A stretch of 64,000 bases of DNA from an uncultured Prevotella sp. (GCA_902798285.1 CADBVZ010000008.1:1-64000); one strand, 5' to 3'; counted from the first letter of the stretch, positions 1 to 10,374 are shown. The notes: a model not told the origin generated them from the letters alone. A program made the numbers and translations.

Positions 1-12
1 CGAAAGCGAGTG

Positions 13-20
13 CAAAGGTA
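13..20 (-). promoter_or_regulatory. Bacteroidota -7 box for a gene left of the window
   Basis: Reading the minus strand gives TACCTTTG, a perfect match to the Bacteroidota -7 consensus TAnnTTTG. No gene lies between it and the window edge, so it presumably drives a minus-strand gene starting before base 1. It lies downstream of the PBP1A terminator, which fits a new transcription unit. Confidence 0.5.
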
Positions 21-50
21 CAACAATTATCAATACCATCCAAATTTTAA

Positions 51-89
51 AGCAAAAAAATTCCCAAAAACATGAAAGTTTTCGGGAAT
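51..89 (-). terminator. Terminator after PBP1A
   Basis: Bases 60-71 and 78-89 form a 12-bp stem with one mismatch and a 6-nt loop. On the minus strand the stem is followed by a run of T (plus-strand A run at 54-60). It lies 45 bases after the PBP1A stop codon and is a classic Rho-independent terminator. Confidence 0.75.
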
Positions 90-133
90 CATTACAAATA
101 TCAAATACACATTATATATATTAATAAGTGCCT

Positions 134-2446
134 CTATTCATAAATATCATCAATATCGTTCAAACCTATGGCTTCCTCAACAAAAGAACACGGATCATAT
201 CCGGCTGGTAAATCAAAAATTGCATTCTCATTATAGCCAAGTTGAGAATCCTTATAAACTTGCTGCATATATAGGGCAAAAATCGGCAAAGCACCCGAAG
301 CACCCTGTCCCATCGCCATAGATTCAAAGTGAATATCACGATCTTCACCACCAACCCAACATGCATTAACAAGAGTAGGCGTAATACCTACGAACCACGC
401 ATCACTATTATTATTTGTTGTTCCTGTCTTACCGGCAATATCACCTTTCAGGTTATACTTGAAACGCAAGCGAGAAGCTGTACCGCCATCAACTACGTTC
501 TTCAGCATATAGATCATCTTATTGGCACTTTCCTCACTAATAACCTCATTCATTCGAGGCTGGAATTGTGCTACTACATTACCTTCACTATCCTCAATTT
601 TAGTCACAAACATACAGGCAGCACGAATACCGTGATTAACAAATGCAGTATAGGCACTAGCCATCTCGCCCACACTGATATCACAAGGTCCCAAACATAA
701 AGCCATAGAGGGATGGATTTCCGGGTTACGAATACCATACTCATGGAGCAAGTCCACAAAAGCCTGAGGATTCAGCTTACTCATCAAATATGCTGAGATC
801 CAGTTATTAGAGGTTTGAAGTCCCCACTTCAATGTAACCATCTCACCATAACGGGCACGGCTACCATTGCGAGGTGTCCACGAACGACCAGCCACGATAT
901 ATGTCTGCTGCACATTGGGAGCCTCATCACAGGGCGAGAAACCATTTTCCATCGCTAATGAATAGAGATAGGGTTTAATTGTCGAACCCACCTGACGTCG
1001 GCCTTCCATAACCATATCATAAGCAAAATGCTCATAATCAAGTCCACCCACATACGCCTTAACATGACCATTTTGTGGACATACACTCACAAATCCTGTA
1101 CGAAGGAATGATTTATAATACTTAATAGAATCTATCGGCGTCATTGTCGTATCTATCTCTCCATGATAAGTAAAGATAGTCATACCTGTAGGAGTACGGA
1201 ATGCTTTCTGAATCTGGTCTTCGGAGGCGCCATCCTCCCGCATCACACGATAACGCTCACTCTGACGAATGGAACGATTCAGAATCTGCTCTATCTGGTT
1301 TGACGTCAGATTGTTGGAATAAGGAGCGTTCTTTTTCCTCGCATTTTCCTTATTAAAAGCAGGCTGCAAGAACTTAACCACGTGCTGATAAGCTGCATCC
1401 TCAGCATAACGCTGCATACGAGAATCAATGGTGGTGTAAACTTTCAAGCCGTCAGTATAAATGCTATAATTATCACCATTACGTTTCCTGTTCTTATTGC
1501 ACCAACCATACAAAGGATCTGTCTCCCAGTTAATTGAATCATTATAGTATTTGACCATATTCCATGAAGGATACAGAGAACGATCAGGCTTCTTAGCTGT
1601 CATATAACGACGGAGATATTCGCGGAAATAAACAGCTAGTCCTTCCCTATGATCAGCCACATGGAACTTCAGAGTCAAAGGCTCGGCACTATATTTATCA
1701 AATTCTTCTTGAGTAAGATAACCACCCTTAAGCATCTGAGCAAGAACAACATTACGACGCTCACGACTACGTTCGGGATGTCTCACGGGATTATAATAGG
1801 AAGGGTTCTTACACAGACCGACGAGAGTAGCCGACTCTGTAACTGTCAGATCCTTAGGCTCTTTGCTAAAATAAACATTTGACGCAGTCTTAATACCTAC
1901 CGCATTATGAAGAAAATCGAAATAATTTAAATACATGGTTATGATTTCGTCCTTCGTATAATTGCGTTCAAGCTTAACAGCTATCACCCACTCTATCGGT
2001 TTCTGAAGCAATCGTTCTAGGGTTGAATTTGCATGTTCGGAATACAACTGCTTGGCTAACTGCTGCGTAATAGTTGAACCACCACCAGCACTTTTCTGTC
2101 CAAGAATCCCTCTCTTAACCACTGCACGCCCCAAAGCATAAAAATCAATGCCTGAATGATCATAGAAACGGGCGTCTTCAGTAGCCACCAAGGCCTGCAC
2201 CAACGATGGCGCGATCTTGGTATAATCTACCAACACACGATTCTCACGGTTATAGTTCCATGTTCCCAAGAGTTTTCCATCAGCAGAATATATCTGAGTG
2301 GCAAAGCGGTTAATTGGATTTTGCAGGTCCTCAATGGGAGGCATATATCCAATCCAACCTTCGTCGATGGCATAAAAAGCCACTGCTGATCCTAACACGG
2401 TAATGGTCAATAATGTCCATAAAAAATAGACAAATAGCTTTCTCAT
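134..2446 (-). CDS. Penicillin-binding protein 1A (bifunctional transglycosylase/transpeptidase)
   Basis: Class A PBP that polymerises lipid II glycan strands and cross-links the stem peptides at the outer face of the inner membrane. Residues 4-26 are a single N-terminal membrane anchor. The GT51 transglycosylase domain (about 60-240) has the catalytic Glu90 in ATEDARFYDHSGID and the GGSTITQQLAK motif. The transpeptidase domain has GSTIKP (catalytic Ser near 488), SNN, and KTGT near 671-674, so both active sites look intact. At 770 residues it is normal length for Bacteroidota PBP1A. It is monocistronic: its own terminator follows and the divergent pyrB operon lies upstream with TAATTTTG-type -7 boxes in both directions. 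pbpA/mrcA-type naming varies, so no symbol is given. Confidence 0.95.
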   Translation of the reverse strand: MRKLFVYFLWTLLTITVLGSAVAFYAIDEGWIGYMPPIEDLQNPINRFATQIYSADGKLLGTWNYNRENRVLVDYTKIAPSLVQALVATEDARFYDHSGIDFYALGRAVVKRGILGQKSAGGGSTITQQLAKQLYSEHANSTLERLLQKPIEWVIAVKLERNYTKDEIITMYLNYFDFLHNAVGIKTASNVYFSKEPKDLTVTESATLVGLCKNPSYYNPVRHPERSRERRNVVLAQMLKGGYLTQEEFDKYSAEPLTLKFHVADHREGLAVYFREYLRRYMTAKKPDRSLYPSWNMVKYYNDSINWETDPLYGWCNKNRKRNGDNYSIYTDGLKVYTTIDSRMQRYAEDAAYQHVVKFLQPAFNKENARKKNAPYSNNLTSNQIEQILNRSIRQSERYRVMREDGASEDQIQKAFRTPTGMTIFTYHGEIDTTMTPIDSIKYYKSFLRTGFVSVCPQNGHVKAYVGGLDYEHFAYDMVMEGRRQVGSTIKPYLYSLAMENGFSPCDEAPNVQQTYIVAGRSWTPRNGSRARYGEMVTLKWGLQTSNNWISAYLMSKLNPQAFVDLLHEYGIRNPEIHPSMALCLGPCDISVGEMASAYTAFVNHGIRAACMFVTKIEDSEGNVVAQFQPRMNEVISEESANKMIYMLKNVVDGGTASRLRFKYNLKGDIAGKTGTTNNNSDAWFVGITPTLVNACWVGGEDRDIHFESMAMGQGASGALPIFALYMQQVYKDSQLGYNENAIFDLPAGYDPCSFVEEAIGLNDIDDIYE

Positions 2447-2482
2447 AATCTATTTTTGGTATCTTTTTGTAATATCTTGGTG

Positions 2483-2490
2483 CAAAATTA
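2483..2490 (-). promoter_or_regulatory. -7 box for PBP1A
   Basis: The minus strand reads TAATTTTG, matching TAnnTTTG, 37 bases upstream of the PBP1A start codon. I see no clear -33 TTG at the expected spacing. Confidence 0.55.
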
Positions 2491-2533
2491 CTATTTTCTT
2501 TCAAAATATGGCATTTAAATCAGAAATATTATG

Positions 2534-2541
2534 TAATTTTG
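2534..2541 (+). promoter_or_regulatory. -7 box for pyrB-pyrI-glyA
   Basis: TAATTTTG on the plus strand, 22 bases before the pyrB ATG, matches the Bacteroidota -7 consensus. It implies a short leader of roughly 15 nt, which leaves no room for a pyrimidine attenuator. Confidence 0.55.
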
Positions 2542-2563
2542 CGCAAACAAAATACAAATTAGG

Positions 2564-3511
2564 ATGGAAAAGCATAATTTTGTAACTATTGCCGACCTCA
2601 CTCGAGAGAAGATTCTCTACATGATTGAGATGGCAGAGGAATTTGAGAAACACCCGAACAGGGAGTTATTAAAAGGAAAAGTGGTAGCTACACTTTTCTT
2701 CGAACCATCGACCCGTACACGTTTGAGTTTTGAAACCGCCGCCAACCGATTGGGAGCCAGAGTTATTGGATTTGCAGATCCTAAGATAACCAGCGGTACC
2801 AAAGGCGAAACGCTGAAAGATACGATCCTTATGGTATCAAACTATGCCGACGTTATCGTGATGCGCCATTATATTGAAGGAGCAGCCGTTTATGCATCAG
2901 AAGTAGCTCCAGTCCCCATCGTCAACGCAGGAGATGGTGCTCATCAACACCCTTCTCAGTGTATGCTTGACCTCTACTCGATATACAAGACACAAGGAAC
3001 GCTGGAGAACCTTAATATATATATGGTGGGCGACCTAAAATATGGCCGTACCGTTCATTCTCTATTGATGGCCATGCGCCACTTCAATCCAACATTCCAT
3101 TTCGTAGCTCCTAAGGAGTTAGCAATGCCCAACGAATACAAGCTCTATTGCAAAGAGCACGGCATTAAGTATCAGGAACATACCGCCTTCAACGAGAAAG
3201 TGATAGCCGATGCTGATATCCTCTATATGACCCGTGTACAGAAAGAGCGTTTCTCTGACTTGATGGAATATGAGCGCGTAAAAAATGTATATGTGCTGAA
3301 CAATGATCTGCTGAAGAACGCCAAGCCGAACATGAAGATTCTGCATCCACTGCCACGCGTAAACGAGATAGCCTACGAGGTAGATGATAATCCACATGCC
3401 TACTATATTCAGCAGGCTGGTAATGGACTCTTTGCCCGCGAAGCCATCTTCTGTGATGTATTAGGAATCTCTTTAGACGAAGTACGTAACGATAAAACCA
3501 TTATCTTATGA
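2564..3511 (+). CDS. pyrB: Aspartate carbamoyltransferase catalytic subunit
   Basis: Condenses carbamoyl phosphate and L-aspartate to N-carbamoyl-L-aspartate, the committed step of pyrimidine synthesis in the cytosol. The carbamoyl-phosphate loop STRTR is at residues 49-53, and HPLPR, the other phosphate/domain-closure motif, is at 261-265. The length of 315 residues is typical. The last codons overlap pyrI by 4 bases (ATGA), so the two chains are translationally coupled, as expected for the dodecameric E. coli-type enzyme with catalytic and regulatory subunits. A TAATTTTG -7 box sits 22 bases upstream and no attenuator hairpin fits in the short leader. Confidence 0.97.
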   Translation: MEKHNFVTIADLTREKILYMIEMAEEFEKHPNRELLKGKVVATLFFEPSTRTRLSFETAANRLGARVIGFADPKITSGTKGETLKDTILMVSNYADVIVMRHYIEGAAVYASEVAPVPIVNAGDGAHQHPSQCMLDLYSIYKTQGTLENLNIYMVGDLKYGRTVHSLLMAMRHFNPTFHFVAPKELAMPNEYKLYCKEHGIKYQEHTAFNEKVIADADILYMTRVQKERFSDLMEYERVKNVYVLNNDLLKNAKPNMKILHPLPRVNEIAYEVDDNPHAYYIQQAGNGLFAREAIFCDVLGISLDEVRNDKTIIL

Positions 3512-3954
3512 ACAAGAAAGAACGTTTGGTTGCCGCCATTGAGCATGGCACCGTTATCGATCACATACCAGCCAATAAGACTTATCAGGTAGCCAGCCTG
3601 CTGGGACTTTTCGATTTAAAGACACCTGTTACCATTGGATTCAACTACCCTTCTCAGAAAGTGGGCAGCAAAGGTATCATTAAGGTCTCTGATAAGTTTT
3701 TCACAGATGATGAGATCTCTCGTCTTTCTGTTGTAGCCCCTAATGTTATTCTCAGCATCATTCGTGATTATGAGGTTGTAGAAAAGAAAACTGTGGTAAC
3801 TCCCGACGAGATCAAAGGCATTGTAAAGTGCAACAATCCAAAATGTGTAACGAACAATGAGCCCATGAAAACTCATTTCCATGTGGCTGACGGCATTTTA
3901 ACTTGCCATTACTGTGAGAAAGAGCAGGATATTAATAAAGTAGAATTAGTATAA
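3508..3954 (+). CDS. pyrI: Aspartate carbamoyltransferase regulatory subunit
   Basis: Allosteric subunit that binds nucleotide effectors (CTP/ATP in the E. coli enzyme) and joins catalytic trimers. Zinc-binding cysteines are visible at 108, 113, 133 and 136, in the CX4C...CX2C pattern that contacts PyrB. The N-terminal half is the nucleotide-binding domain. At 148 residues it is the usual size. The start codon overlaps the pyrB stop by 4 bases and glyA follows after 18 bases, giving a pyrB-pyrI-glyA transcription unit. Whether it conveys CTP inhibition here cannot be read from sequence. Confidence 0.96.
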   Translation: MNKKERLVAAIEHGTVIDHIPANKTYQVASLLGLFDLKTPVTIGFNYPSQKVGSKGIIKVSDKFFTDDEISRLSVVAPNVILSIIRDYEVVEKKTVVTPDEIKGIVKCNNPKCVTNNEPMKTHFHVADGILTCHYCEKEQDINKVELV

Positions 3955-3972
3955 CCCCAATAAACAAAGACA

Positions 3973-5253
3973 ATGAACAGAGACAACACAATCTTTGAGT
4001 TGATTGAGAAAGAGCATCAGCGCCAGCTGAAAGGCATTGAGCTGATTGCTAGTGAGAACTTCGTAAGCGACCAGGTGATGGAAGCCATGGGATCTTACCT
4101 GACCAACAAGTATGCCGAGGGTTATCCTGGCCACCGTTACTATGGTGGTTGCCAGGTAGTCGACGAGGTAGAGCAGCTTGCCATCGACCGCGTTTGCAAG
4201 CTGTTTGGTGCTGAGTATGCGAACGTGCAGCCCCACTCAGGTGCACAGGCTAATGCAGCAGTACTGTTGGCAGTATTGAAGCCAGGCGACACATTCATGG
4301 GTCTGAACCTTGACCATGGTGGCCACCTCTCTCATGGCTCACATGTTAATACTTCTGGTCTGATCTATAATCCTATCGGCTACAACCTGAATAAGGAGAC
4401 TGGTCGTGTTGACTATGATGAGATGGAGCAGTTGGCATTGGAGCACAAGCCAAAGTTGATTATCGGTGGTGGTAGTGCTTACAGCCGTGAGTGGGATTAC
4501 AAGCGCATGCGAGAGATTGCCGATAAGGTTGGTGCACTGCTTATGATCGATATGGCTCACCCTGCAGGTCTGATTGCAGCAGGTCTTCTCGACAACCCTG
4601 TTAAGTACGCCCACATCGTAACTTCAACTACTCACAAGACTCTTCGTGGTCCTCGTGGTGGTATCATCCTGATGGGTAAGGACTTCGAGAATCCTTGGGG
4701 TCTGAAGACACCAAAGGGTGTAGTTAAAATGATGAGTCAGTTGCTGAACTCAGCCGTATTCCCTGGTCAGCAGGGTGGTCCTCTTGAACATGTGATTGCT
4801 GCTAAGGCCGTTGCATTCGGTGAGGCTCTGCAGCCAGAGTTCAAGGAGTGGGCTAAGCAGGTACAGAAGAACGCTAAGGTGCTGGCTGATGAGCTGGTTA
4901 AGCGTGGCTTCGGCATCGTTAGTGGTGGTACCGATAACCACTCTATGCTGGTTGACCTGCGCTCTAAGTACCCCGATCTTACAGGTAAGGTTGCCGAGAA
5001 CGCTCTCGTTGCTGCTGATATCACTGTTAACAAGAACATGGTTCCATTCGACAGTCGTTCAGCTTTCCAGACATCAGGTATCCGTCTTGGAACTCCTGCT
5101 ATCACTACTCGTGGTGCTAAGGAGGATCTGATGGTTCAGATTGCTGCTTGGATTGAAGAGGTTCTGAATGATCCTGAAAACGAGCAGGTTATCGCCAGTG
5201 TTCGTGCAAGAGTTAATGAGAAGATGAAGGAGTATCCACTCTTCGCATATTAA
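3973..5253 (+). CDS. glyA: Serine hydroxymethyltransferase
   Basis: PLP enzyme that interconverts serine plus tetrahydrofolate with glycine plus 5,10-methylene-tetrahydrofolate, feeding one-carbon units to purine, thymidylate and methionine synthesis. The Schiff-base lysine is Lys222 in [12 protein letters not shown]. The N-terminal [11 protein letters not shown] and the [14 protein letters not shown] segment are family hallmarks. Length 426 matches the family. It is third in the unit after pyrBI and is followed by a strong hairpin terminator. Codon use is strongly biased (GGT, CGT, GTT rich) relative to neighbours, as expected for a highly expressed gene. Placing it with pyrBI makes metabolic sense because methylene-THF is used for dTMP. 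Confidence 0.97.
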   Translation: MNRDNTIFELIEKEHQRQLKGIELIASENFVSDQVMEAMGSYLTNKYAEGYPGHRYYGGCQVVDEVEQLAIDRVCKLFGAEYANVQPHSGAQANAAVLLAVLKPGDTFMGLNLDHGGHLSHGSHVNTSGLIYNPIGYNLNKETGRVDYDEMEQLALEHKPKLIIGGGSAYSREWDYKRMREIADKVGALLMIDMAHPAGLIAAGLLDNPVKYAHIVTSTTHKTLRGPRGGIILMGKDFENPWGLKTPKGVVKMMSQLLNSAVFPGQQGGPLEHVIAAKAVAFGEALQPEFKEWAKQVQKNAKVLADELVKRGFGIVSGGTDNHSMLVDLRSKYPDLTGKVAENALVAADITVNKNMVPFDSRSAFQTSGIRLGTPAITTRGAKEDLMVQIAAWIEEVLNDPENEQVIASVRARVNEKMKEYPLFAY

Positions 5254-5270
5254 TTAATCACATTCATAAT

Positions 5271-5298
5271 AAAAGCCCCGCTGATTGGCGGGGCTTTT
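5271..5298. terminator. Bidirectional terminator between glyA and the BACON lipoprotein gene
   Basis: A perfect 11-bp stem (5271-5281 with 5288-5298) around a 6-nt loop, GC-rich in the middle and flanked by A-run and T-run, so it can stop transcription from both convergent genes. Confidence 0.9.
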
Positions 5299-5313
5299 AT
5301 TTTATCTATATTT

Positions 5314-6894
5314 TTATCTTCTACGATATCTTGCAGACCTACGGGTTGCAGCTGGAGGTGTTGTCGTTTCTTTCGTAATGGTCATGATACCCTTCTTCGA
5401 ATATCCTAAGATATACTTCTCATTCATATAGGTATACCTTAGTTTCATGTAATAGTTCGTCGTTGGAATTGCACCCAAATTGATTTGTTTGCTTTTATTT
5501 GCAGCCAAAGTCTCAGAGAGGGGTTCTTCATACCACTTCGTCACATCAGCACTATCCTTATAAGCTGTGTACCCAGTCAAAGTAATAGACTCAGAACTGG
5601 TATTTGTAATCTTGAAAGTCAGAATTGTAGAGCTTACGCCCTCCTTTATTGTCTGTGTTGAATCCCACTTACAAACAAGGAACTTCGTCAGATCCTTGGG
5701 CTTTTCGGCCACTGCAATAATCTTATCTGAATACTTACCATCCTTAGACTTCACTGTAATAGTTGCCTGTCCGTCACCATCGATAGCTACACACTTCACC
5801 TGTCCCTTTGAGTTTACTGTGAACTCCTTTTCGTCTGAAGAACTCCATACCAAATCACGTTTCTCTGTATTTATCACTTCAACGATGATACTGTCGCCAA
5901 CCATCAACTTAACAGAGTCTATAGGAATATAAAGTGTACGTTTCTGGGTAATGGTAATATTCTCCATGAATGTCTTTGGATCATCATTTGGTGCAGTACG
6001 AACACTGGCAGAGAATTCCACTTTAGTTGTTCTGTTTTCCTTCTTTTCAGTAAACTCACTAATGGTGAATTTCTGGACATATTTATTTTCAGAGCCATCA
6101 ACCTTTTCTTTATTTCCATCTTTATTTACCCAATCATCATCAGGATAAACAGAGAAATTAATATTGGACTCATAATTAACCTTGATAGTCTGACCCAGTT
6201 CATCAACTGTAAATTCTTTCTTTTCAAAAGAATATACAGGTGTAAACAATTGATTAATGGTGATATATTTGCTAATACTTCCATCTTCACTCTTAAAGTA
6301 TACTTTGGAGCTTCGAGCGCCACCGCTATTATTCTTAGCAACTGACAGTGTTACAGTCGTTTTCTCCAGTCCACGAGTGCCTGCAGTCTTTCGGGTAATC
6401 CAGTCTTGAGCATCTTCTGGAATTTCAACATTCCATCCAACATTATACTGAACATCTACGATTACATCGCCTCCATTTGAATCAATAGCACTATCATCAC
6501 CTAATTTCACGATGACATCTGTTACCTTAGCTTGCTTAACAGTAAAAGTACGAGTTGTATTATCACGCACATCTGTTAGTGTTACAACACATGAGCGTTC
6601 ATCATATTTTTCTTCATCTGATTCAGCTTCTCCTCGAGCCGTTACCTTTACATATATAGTCGAGGCATCATAATCTATCCAAGGAGAACACCAGATTGCA
6701 TTTGCTGTAATACCGTAGTTAGTGAGGTCTTCATTACGAAATACCATCGTCTGCTCACCACCACTTTTGTCAAACTCAAGATTCTTAATGATCAATTCCG
6801 GCAGACGACTTTCATAGTCATCACCACAAGAGGTGAAGCCAACACTCATAACTGCCAGCAACAGGAATATTCCTAAAATTTTAATTGTTTTCAT
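5314..6894 (-). CDS. Multi-domain BACON/Ig-like lipoprotein
   Basis: Predicted surface or periplasmic lipoprotein of 526 residues; function not known. The start at 6894 gives a clean lipoprotein signal with lipobox GFTSC near residue 22; a longer in-frame start at 6963 would bury the -7 box at 6930-6937 and the signal peptide, so it is not used. After the lipobox come about three consecutive BACON-like modules (roughly 40-125, 130-220, 225-325, each with W and xxITQ/xxVKQ-type edge strands), then a BIG2-like Ig module (about 330-400, IDSVKLMVGDS) and a C-terminal beta domain. BACON modules are common in Bacteroidota surface proteins and often adjoin glycan enzymes, but no SusC/D pair is nearby. 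The C-terminus is unusually basic (TRRSARYRRR). Confidence 0.85.
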   Translation of the reverse strand: MKTIKILGIFLLLAVMSVGFTSCGDDYESRLPELIIKNLEFDKSGGEQTMVFRNEDLTNYGITANAIWCSPWIDYDASTIYVKVTARGEAESDEEKYDERSCVVTLTDVRDNTTRTFTVKQAKVTDVIVKLGDDSAIDSNGGDVIVDVQYNVGWNVEIPEDAQDWITRKTAGTRGLEKTTVTLSVAKNNSGGARSSKVYFKSEDGSISKYITINQLFTPVYSFEKKEFTVDELGQTIKVNYESNINFSVYPDDDWVNKDGNKEKVDGSENKYVQKFTISEFTEKKENRTTKVEFSASVRTAPNDDPKTFMENITITQKRTLYIPIDSVKLMVGDSIIVEVINTEKRDLVWSSSDEKEFTVNSKGQVKCVAIDGDGQATITVKSKDGKYSDKIIAVAEKPKDLTKFLVCKWDSTQTIKEGVSSTILTFKITNTSSESITLTGYTAYKDSADVTKWYEEPLSETLAANKSKQINLGAIPTTNYYMKLRYTYMNEKYILGYSKKGIMTITKETTTPPAATRRSARYRRR

Positions 6895-6929
6895 GTTTAC
6901 AATTATATTAAAAGTACATATATCGGTTG

Positions 6930-6937
6930 CAAAGATA
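6930..6937 (-). promoter_or_regulatory. -7 box for the BACON lipoprotein
   Basis: Minus strand TATCTTTG, matching TAnnTTTG, 36 bases upstream of the start at 6894. It supports that start over the longer frame opening at 6963. Confidence 0.55.
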
Positions 6938-6979
6938 CAAACTTTTTGGATAATTAGCATCATTCTGCCGATATTTTAA

Positions 6980-8128
6980 TTATTTTTTCAATGTAACCTT
7001 TAGAGGATTCTTCAACAAACGGAGATACCATTCTATTCGGGCTTTCCATTCTTCAGCCGTCCTAACATCGTATTTCGACCAGGCTGAACCGAAGTAATAA
7101 ACGTAATGTTCTCCCTGATAATTAGGAATGACACCCAATGCGTGATTACCCAGTTGTTTCGTCTTCACATCCCCATTAGGGAACAAGGCTGCAACAAAAA
7201 GGGGAGCGTGGTGTACATCCGGTTGGTCTGTCGGATCGGTATAAGACACATAGTTGCTGCCCAGAACAACAGGTTCTGGATCTTCCTTCTGAATGACAAC
7301 ACCCGAACAAAACGATACAGGCTTTGAGAGACCTTCATACCATACTTCCATTCTGTTAAAGTTCGATCCTTTATCAAGTCTGATAATACGATTCTCACGG
7401 ATCGTGTCTCCACATACCACACGAGGACTCTGACGAAGAAGCACCTCAAAACGCAATGGACCACTGGTAATAACCTCGTAACTCTCAAAGCAATACGGCA
7501 TAGCAATACTATCGCCAATAAGCAAGGCCGGTGCTCCACATCCTAAGGAAGCTCCGACTTTATAGGGATCGAATCCCTTTCCATGATCATGATGATAGGA
7601 ATTGATGCGATAAAGAGAATCACCACGATGGCGATCGATGCGACGCAGAGAGTCAACCTTTGGCATCATCACCACATCTTCTATATAATAACGGTCATTT
7701 ACTACCGGATCGGGGGTGTTCTTGGTCCACACATCAATACCATAGCTACGTTCACCTGTCCGCTCCAGTGCCGGACCATAAACACGATACGCTCCTCGAT
7801 CATTCTCCCAAGCGAAATCATCCTTTCGCTCCGGATGAATAGTACCATCACAAAGAATGGGGAAATCATGCGTTGCTCCCTTCCTGATGGTATAATTGTT
7901 TACCCCACCCTTTCTGACATAAACGCCTACCAGCAATTTCCCATCACGGGTACACTGACTGGGAATATCGAGACCTGCACGATCCAACACACGGATACTG
8001 TCGGAGCTTGTTCCCAACAACATGCAAACAGAATCAAGAGGCAGCTCTATGACCTCTTCCCTATATTCATTTGAGGGATTCGACACCTCAAGTGTCAGAA
8101 ACGATACAATTGCTAACAGAATGTTCAT
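6980..8128 (-). CDS. DUF4861 family secreted protein
   Basis: 382-residue protein with an N-terminal signal segment (MNILLAIVSFLTLEV). It carries the DUF4861 hallmarks as I recall them: DDFAWENDRGAYRVYGPAL near the middle of the N-terminal half and YHHDHGKGFDPYKVGASLG further on. The family has no established reaction; members occur in Bacteroidota polysaccharide-use loci, so a carbohydrate-related role is an inference. The start overlaps the stop of the dipeptidyl peptidase gene by 4 bases (ATGA), so it is the second gene of that operon. A second, divergent DUF4861 protein lies at 11401-12642. Confidence 0.8.
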   Translation of the reverse strand: MNILLAIVSFLTLEVSNPSNEYREEVIELPLDSVCMLLGTSSDSIRVLDRAGLDIPSQCTRDGKLLVGVYVRKGGVNNYTIRKGATHDFPILCDGTIHPERKDDFAWENDRGAYRVYGPALERTGERSYGIDVWTKNTPDPVVNDRYYIEDVVMMPKVDSLRRIDRHRGDSLYRINSYHHDHGKGFDPYKVGASLGCGAPALLIGDSIAMPYCFESYEVITSGPLRFEVLLRQSPRVVCGDTIRENRIIRLDKGSNFNRMEVWYEGLSKPVSFCSGVVIQKEDPEPVVLGSNYVSYTDPTDQPDVHHAPLFVAALFPNGDVKTKQLGNHALGVIPNYQGEHYVYYFGSAWSKYDVRTAEEWKARIEWYLRLLKNPLKVTLKK

Positions 8129-10338
8129 TTCAGCTCTGCATTAAAGTGATTGATGGCCTGACGAAACAGATGATTACGGGTATTACCACCAAAGATACTA
8201 TGATTACGGTTGGTATATACCAATTGGCGAAAATCCTTATCGGCCTGAACAAGCGCCTCAACGTATTCCGCCGAGTTCTGATAATGAACATTATCATCAG
8301 CCAGACCATGACAAATAAGCAATGCACCATGTAACTGTGAAGCTCTTGCAATAGGGTTTACCTCATCATAACCTGATTGGTTCTCCTGAGGTGTTCTCAT
8401 ATAACGTTCTGTATATATCGAATCATAATATCTCCAACAAGTTGGTGGAGCAATGGCCACACCAGCACGGAACACGGGGCGACCTTCCGACATCGACATC
8501 AATGTATTCCATCCGCCATATGACCATCCCCAAATACCGATACGTTCTTTATCTACAAAAGACTGCTGTCCAAGCCACAAGGCTGTCTCAACCTGATCGC
8601 GAGCTTCCAGTTCACCAAGTCGCAAATAAGTACATTTTTCAAACTCAGCCCCACGACCACCTGTACCACGATTATCAACACATACACAAACATAACCCTG
8701 CTGGCAGAGATACTGCTCAAGTATGGCGCCGTTTCCATTCATGCCGATGCCCCACTGGTTGAGTACCTGCTGATTACCAGGACCACCATACTGATACATA
8801 ATAACTGGGTATCTTTTGGAAGGATCAAAATCGGCAGGTTTCACCATCCATCCATTCAATTGTATGCCTTCAGAAGTAGTGAAAGCAAACATCTCCTTTT
8901 TGCCAAGATCGTAGGCAGAAAGTTTCTCTACCAATTCATGATTATCTATCATGGTTTGTAATACCTTGCCGTTATTCTGACAGAGAGTATATTGCATAGG
9001 ATGGTCGAGATCGCTCCAGATATTGATGAAATACCTAAAATTCTTACTGAATATAGCCCGATTCACACCAGCCTGCTTCGACAGCACTTCTATTTTACCA
9101 TTGGCATGAGCCACCATTACCTGCTGATCAGTAGCGCCATTCGGATTGGCAGCGAAGTAGGTATCGCCTTTCTTCTCGTCGTAGCCATACACACTTTTCA
9201 CAACATATTTTTCTGTCACAATCTGACGCAGCATCTTTCCATTTAAATCATAGAGATACAAATGGTTATAACCATCACGCTCACTAGGCAACAGTATGTG
9301 TTTATCCGTCAATTGTACATCTTCCAAAGTTTCCTCTTTGATATACTTATCCACTTGATCCTCAATAATCAACTGACTTTCAGCGGTTTGAGGATTGACC
9401 ATATAGATACGTAGTACATCCTGATGGCGATTCATTGTGAAGACAGCAATCTTCGTAGGATCGCTGGTAGCTTTGATACGAGGGATATAGCCATCCGAAT
9501 CCAATGGCACATCAATGATTCTCGTCAGTTGCGACTGTATATCATAGCTGTGTACACTGACCTTTGAGTTCACCTGTCCTGGCACAGGATATTTATAAGT
9601 ATAGTCACCTGGATATTCTCCGAACTCACTTAATTCTGGTTTCCGTCCCTTAAACAACTGCATAGAATACTGTTTGACAGCACTTTCATCATAACGAATC
9701 CAAACAATCTGTCGCGAGTCGGCAGAGAATACCATCGACGAATTGGTGGAGAACTCCTCTTCATATACCCAGTCAGGGATACCATTGATAATCTCATTGA
9801 ACTTTCCATCCTTCGTCACCTGACACTCTATATGGTTGTTCTGCAGATCAACCAACCAGATATTATTCTCACGGACAAAAGCAATCTTTTTGCCGTCGGG
9901 CGAGAATACAGGCGTCTGCTGCGGCCCACCAACACTCAATGGTCTCAGTTGTTTATCCTTAATATTATATACATAATAGGTGGAAGTAAAAGAGCGACGA
10001 TAGATTGCCTTCGTAGCAGTCTGTATCAATAAGATGCTACCATCTTTACTCATGATGTAGCCCTCTACTTTCTCAATCGCTGCACCTTGTGCAGTTGCAG
10101 CATCAAAAAGAACACCAGTTTCTTTTCCTGTCTTGAAGGAATAGGTAACAATCCGTTTCCCGTCATCACTGATCTGGGCATAGTTCTCCCCATCGTCCAT
10201 CGTACAGACCTCAGTCATTGTCTTCGAGCGGAACTTACCTCCCGTAATATCCTTCAAACTCAGTTTCTCCCCTGCAATAGAAGGGGCACAAAACAACAGA
10301 GCAACAAACGTTATAACTAGTAATCTAAGTTTTATCAT
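8125..10338 (-). CDS. Dipeptidyl peptidase IV (S9B family)
   Basis: Serine exopeptidase that releases X-Pro or X-Ala dipeptides from peptide N-termini, normally periplasmic in Bacteroidota. There is an N-terminal signal peptide, an eight-bladed propeller domain (about 50-500) and a C-terminal alpha/beta hydrolase. The nucleophile is Ser606 in GWSYGGW; the acid is in LADDNVH and the His in NRNHSIFG. The propeller has the VYEEEF segment, whose paired Glu bind the substrate N-terminus in DPP4. Length 737 is typical. It leads a two-gene unit with the DUF4861 gene; a TATCTTTG -7 box is at 10375-10382. Confidence 0.94.
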   Translation of the reverse strand: MIKLRLLVITFVALLFCAPSIAGEKLSLKDITGGKFRSKTMTEVCTMDDGENYAQISDDGKRIVTYSFKTGKETGVLFDAATAQGAAIEKVEGYIMSKDGSILLIQTATKAIYRRSFTSTYYVYNIKDKQLRPLSVGGPQQTPVFSPDGKKIAFVRENNIWLVDLQNNHIECQVTKDGKFNEIINGIPDWVYEEEFSTNSSMVFSADSRQIVWIRYDESAVKQYSMQLFKGRKPELSEFGEYPGDYTYKYPVPGQVNSKVSVHSYDIQSQLTRIIDVPLDSDGYIPRIKATSDPTKIAVFTMNRHQDVLRIYMVNPQTAESQLIIEDQVDKYIKEETLEDVQLTDKHILLPSERDGYNHLYLYDLNGKMLRQIVTEKYVVKSVYGYDEKKGDTYFAANPNGATDQQVMVAHANGKIEVLSKQAGVNRAIFSKNFRYFINIWSDLDHPMQYTLCQNNGKVLQTMIDNHELVEKLSAYDLGKKEMFAFTTSEGIQLNGWMVKPADFDPSKRYPVIMYQYGGPGNQQVLNQWGIGMNGNGAILEQYLCQQGYVCVCVDNRGTGGRGAEFEKCTYLRLGELEARDQVETALWLGQQSFVDKERIGIWGWSYGGWNTLMSMSEGRPVFRAGVAIAPPTCWRYYDSIYTERYMRTPQENQSGYDEVNPIARASQLHGALLICHGLADDNVHYQNSAEYVEALVQADKDFRQLVYTNRNHSIFGGNTRNHLFRQAINHFNAELK

Positions 10339-10374
10339 TATCCTCAGTTTTTAAATAATTCTCATTTCAGGGTG

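Noticed and set aside
5314..6963. Upstream start for the BACON lipoprotein at 6963
   Set aside because: It would include the -7 box at 6930-6937 and place 23 residues before the lipoprotein signal; the ATG at 6894 fits both.
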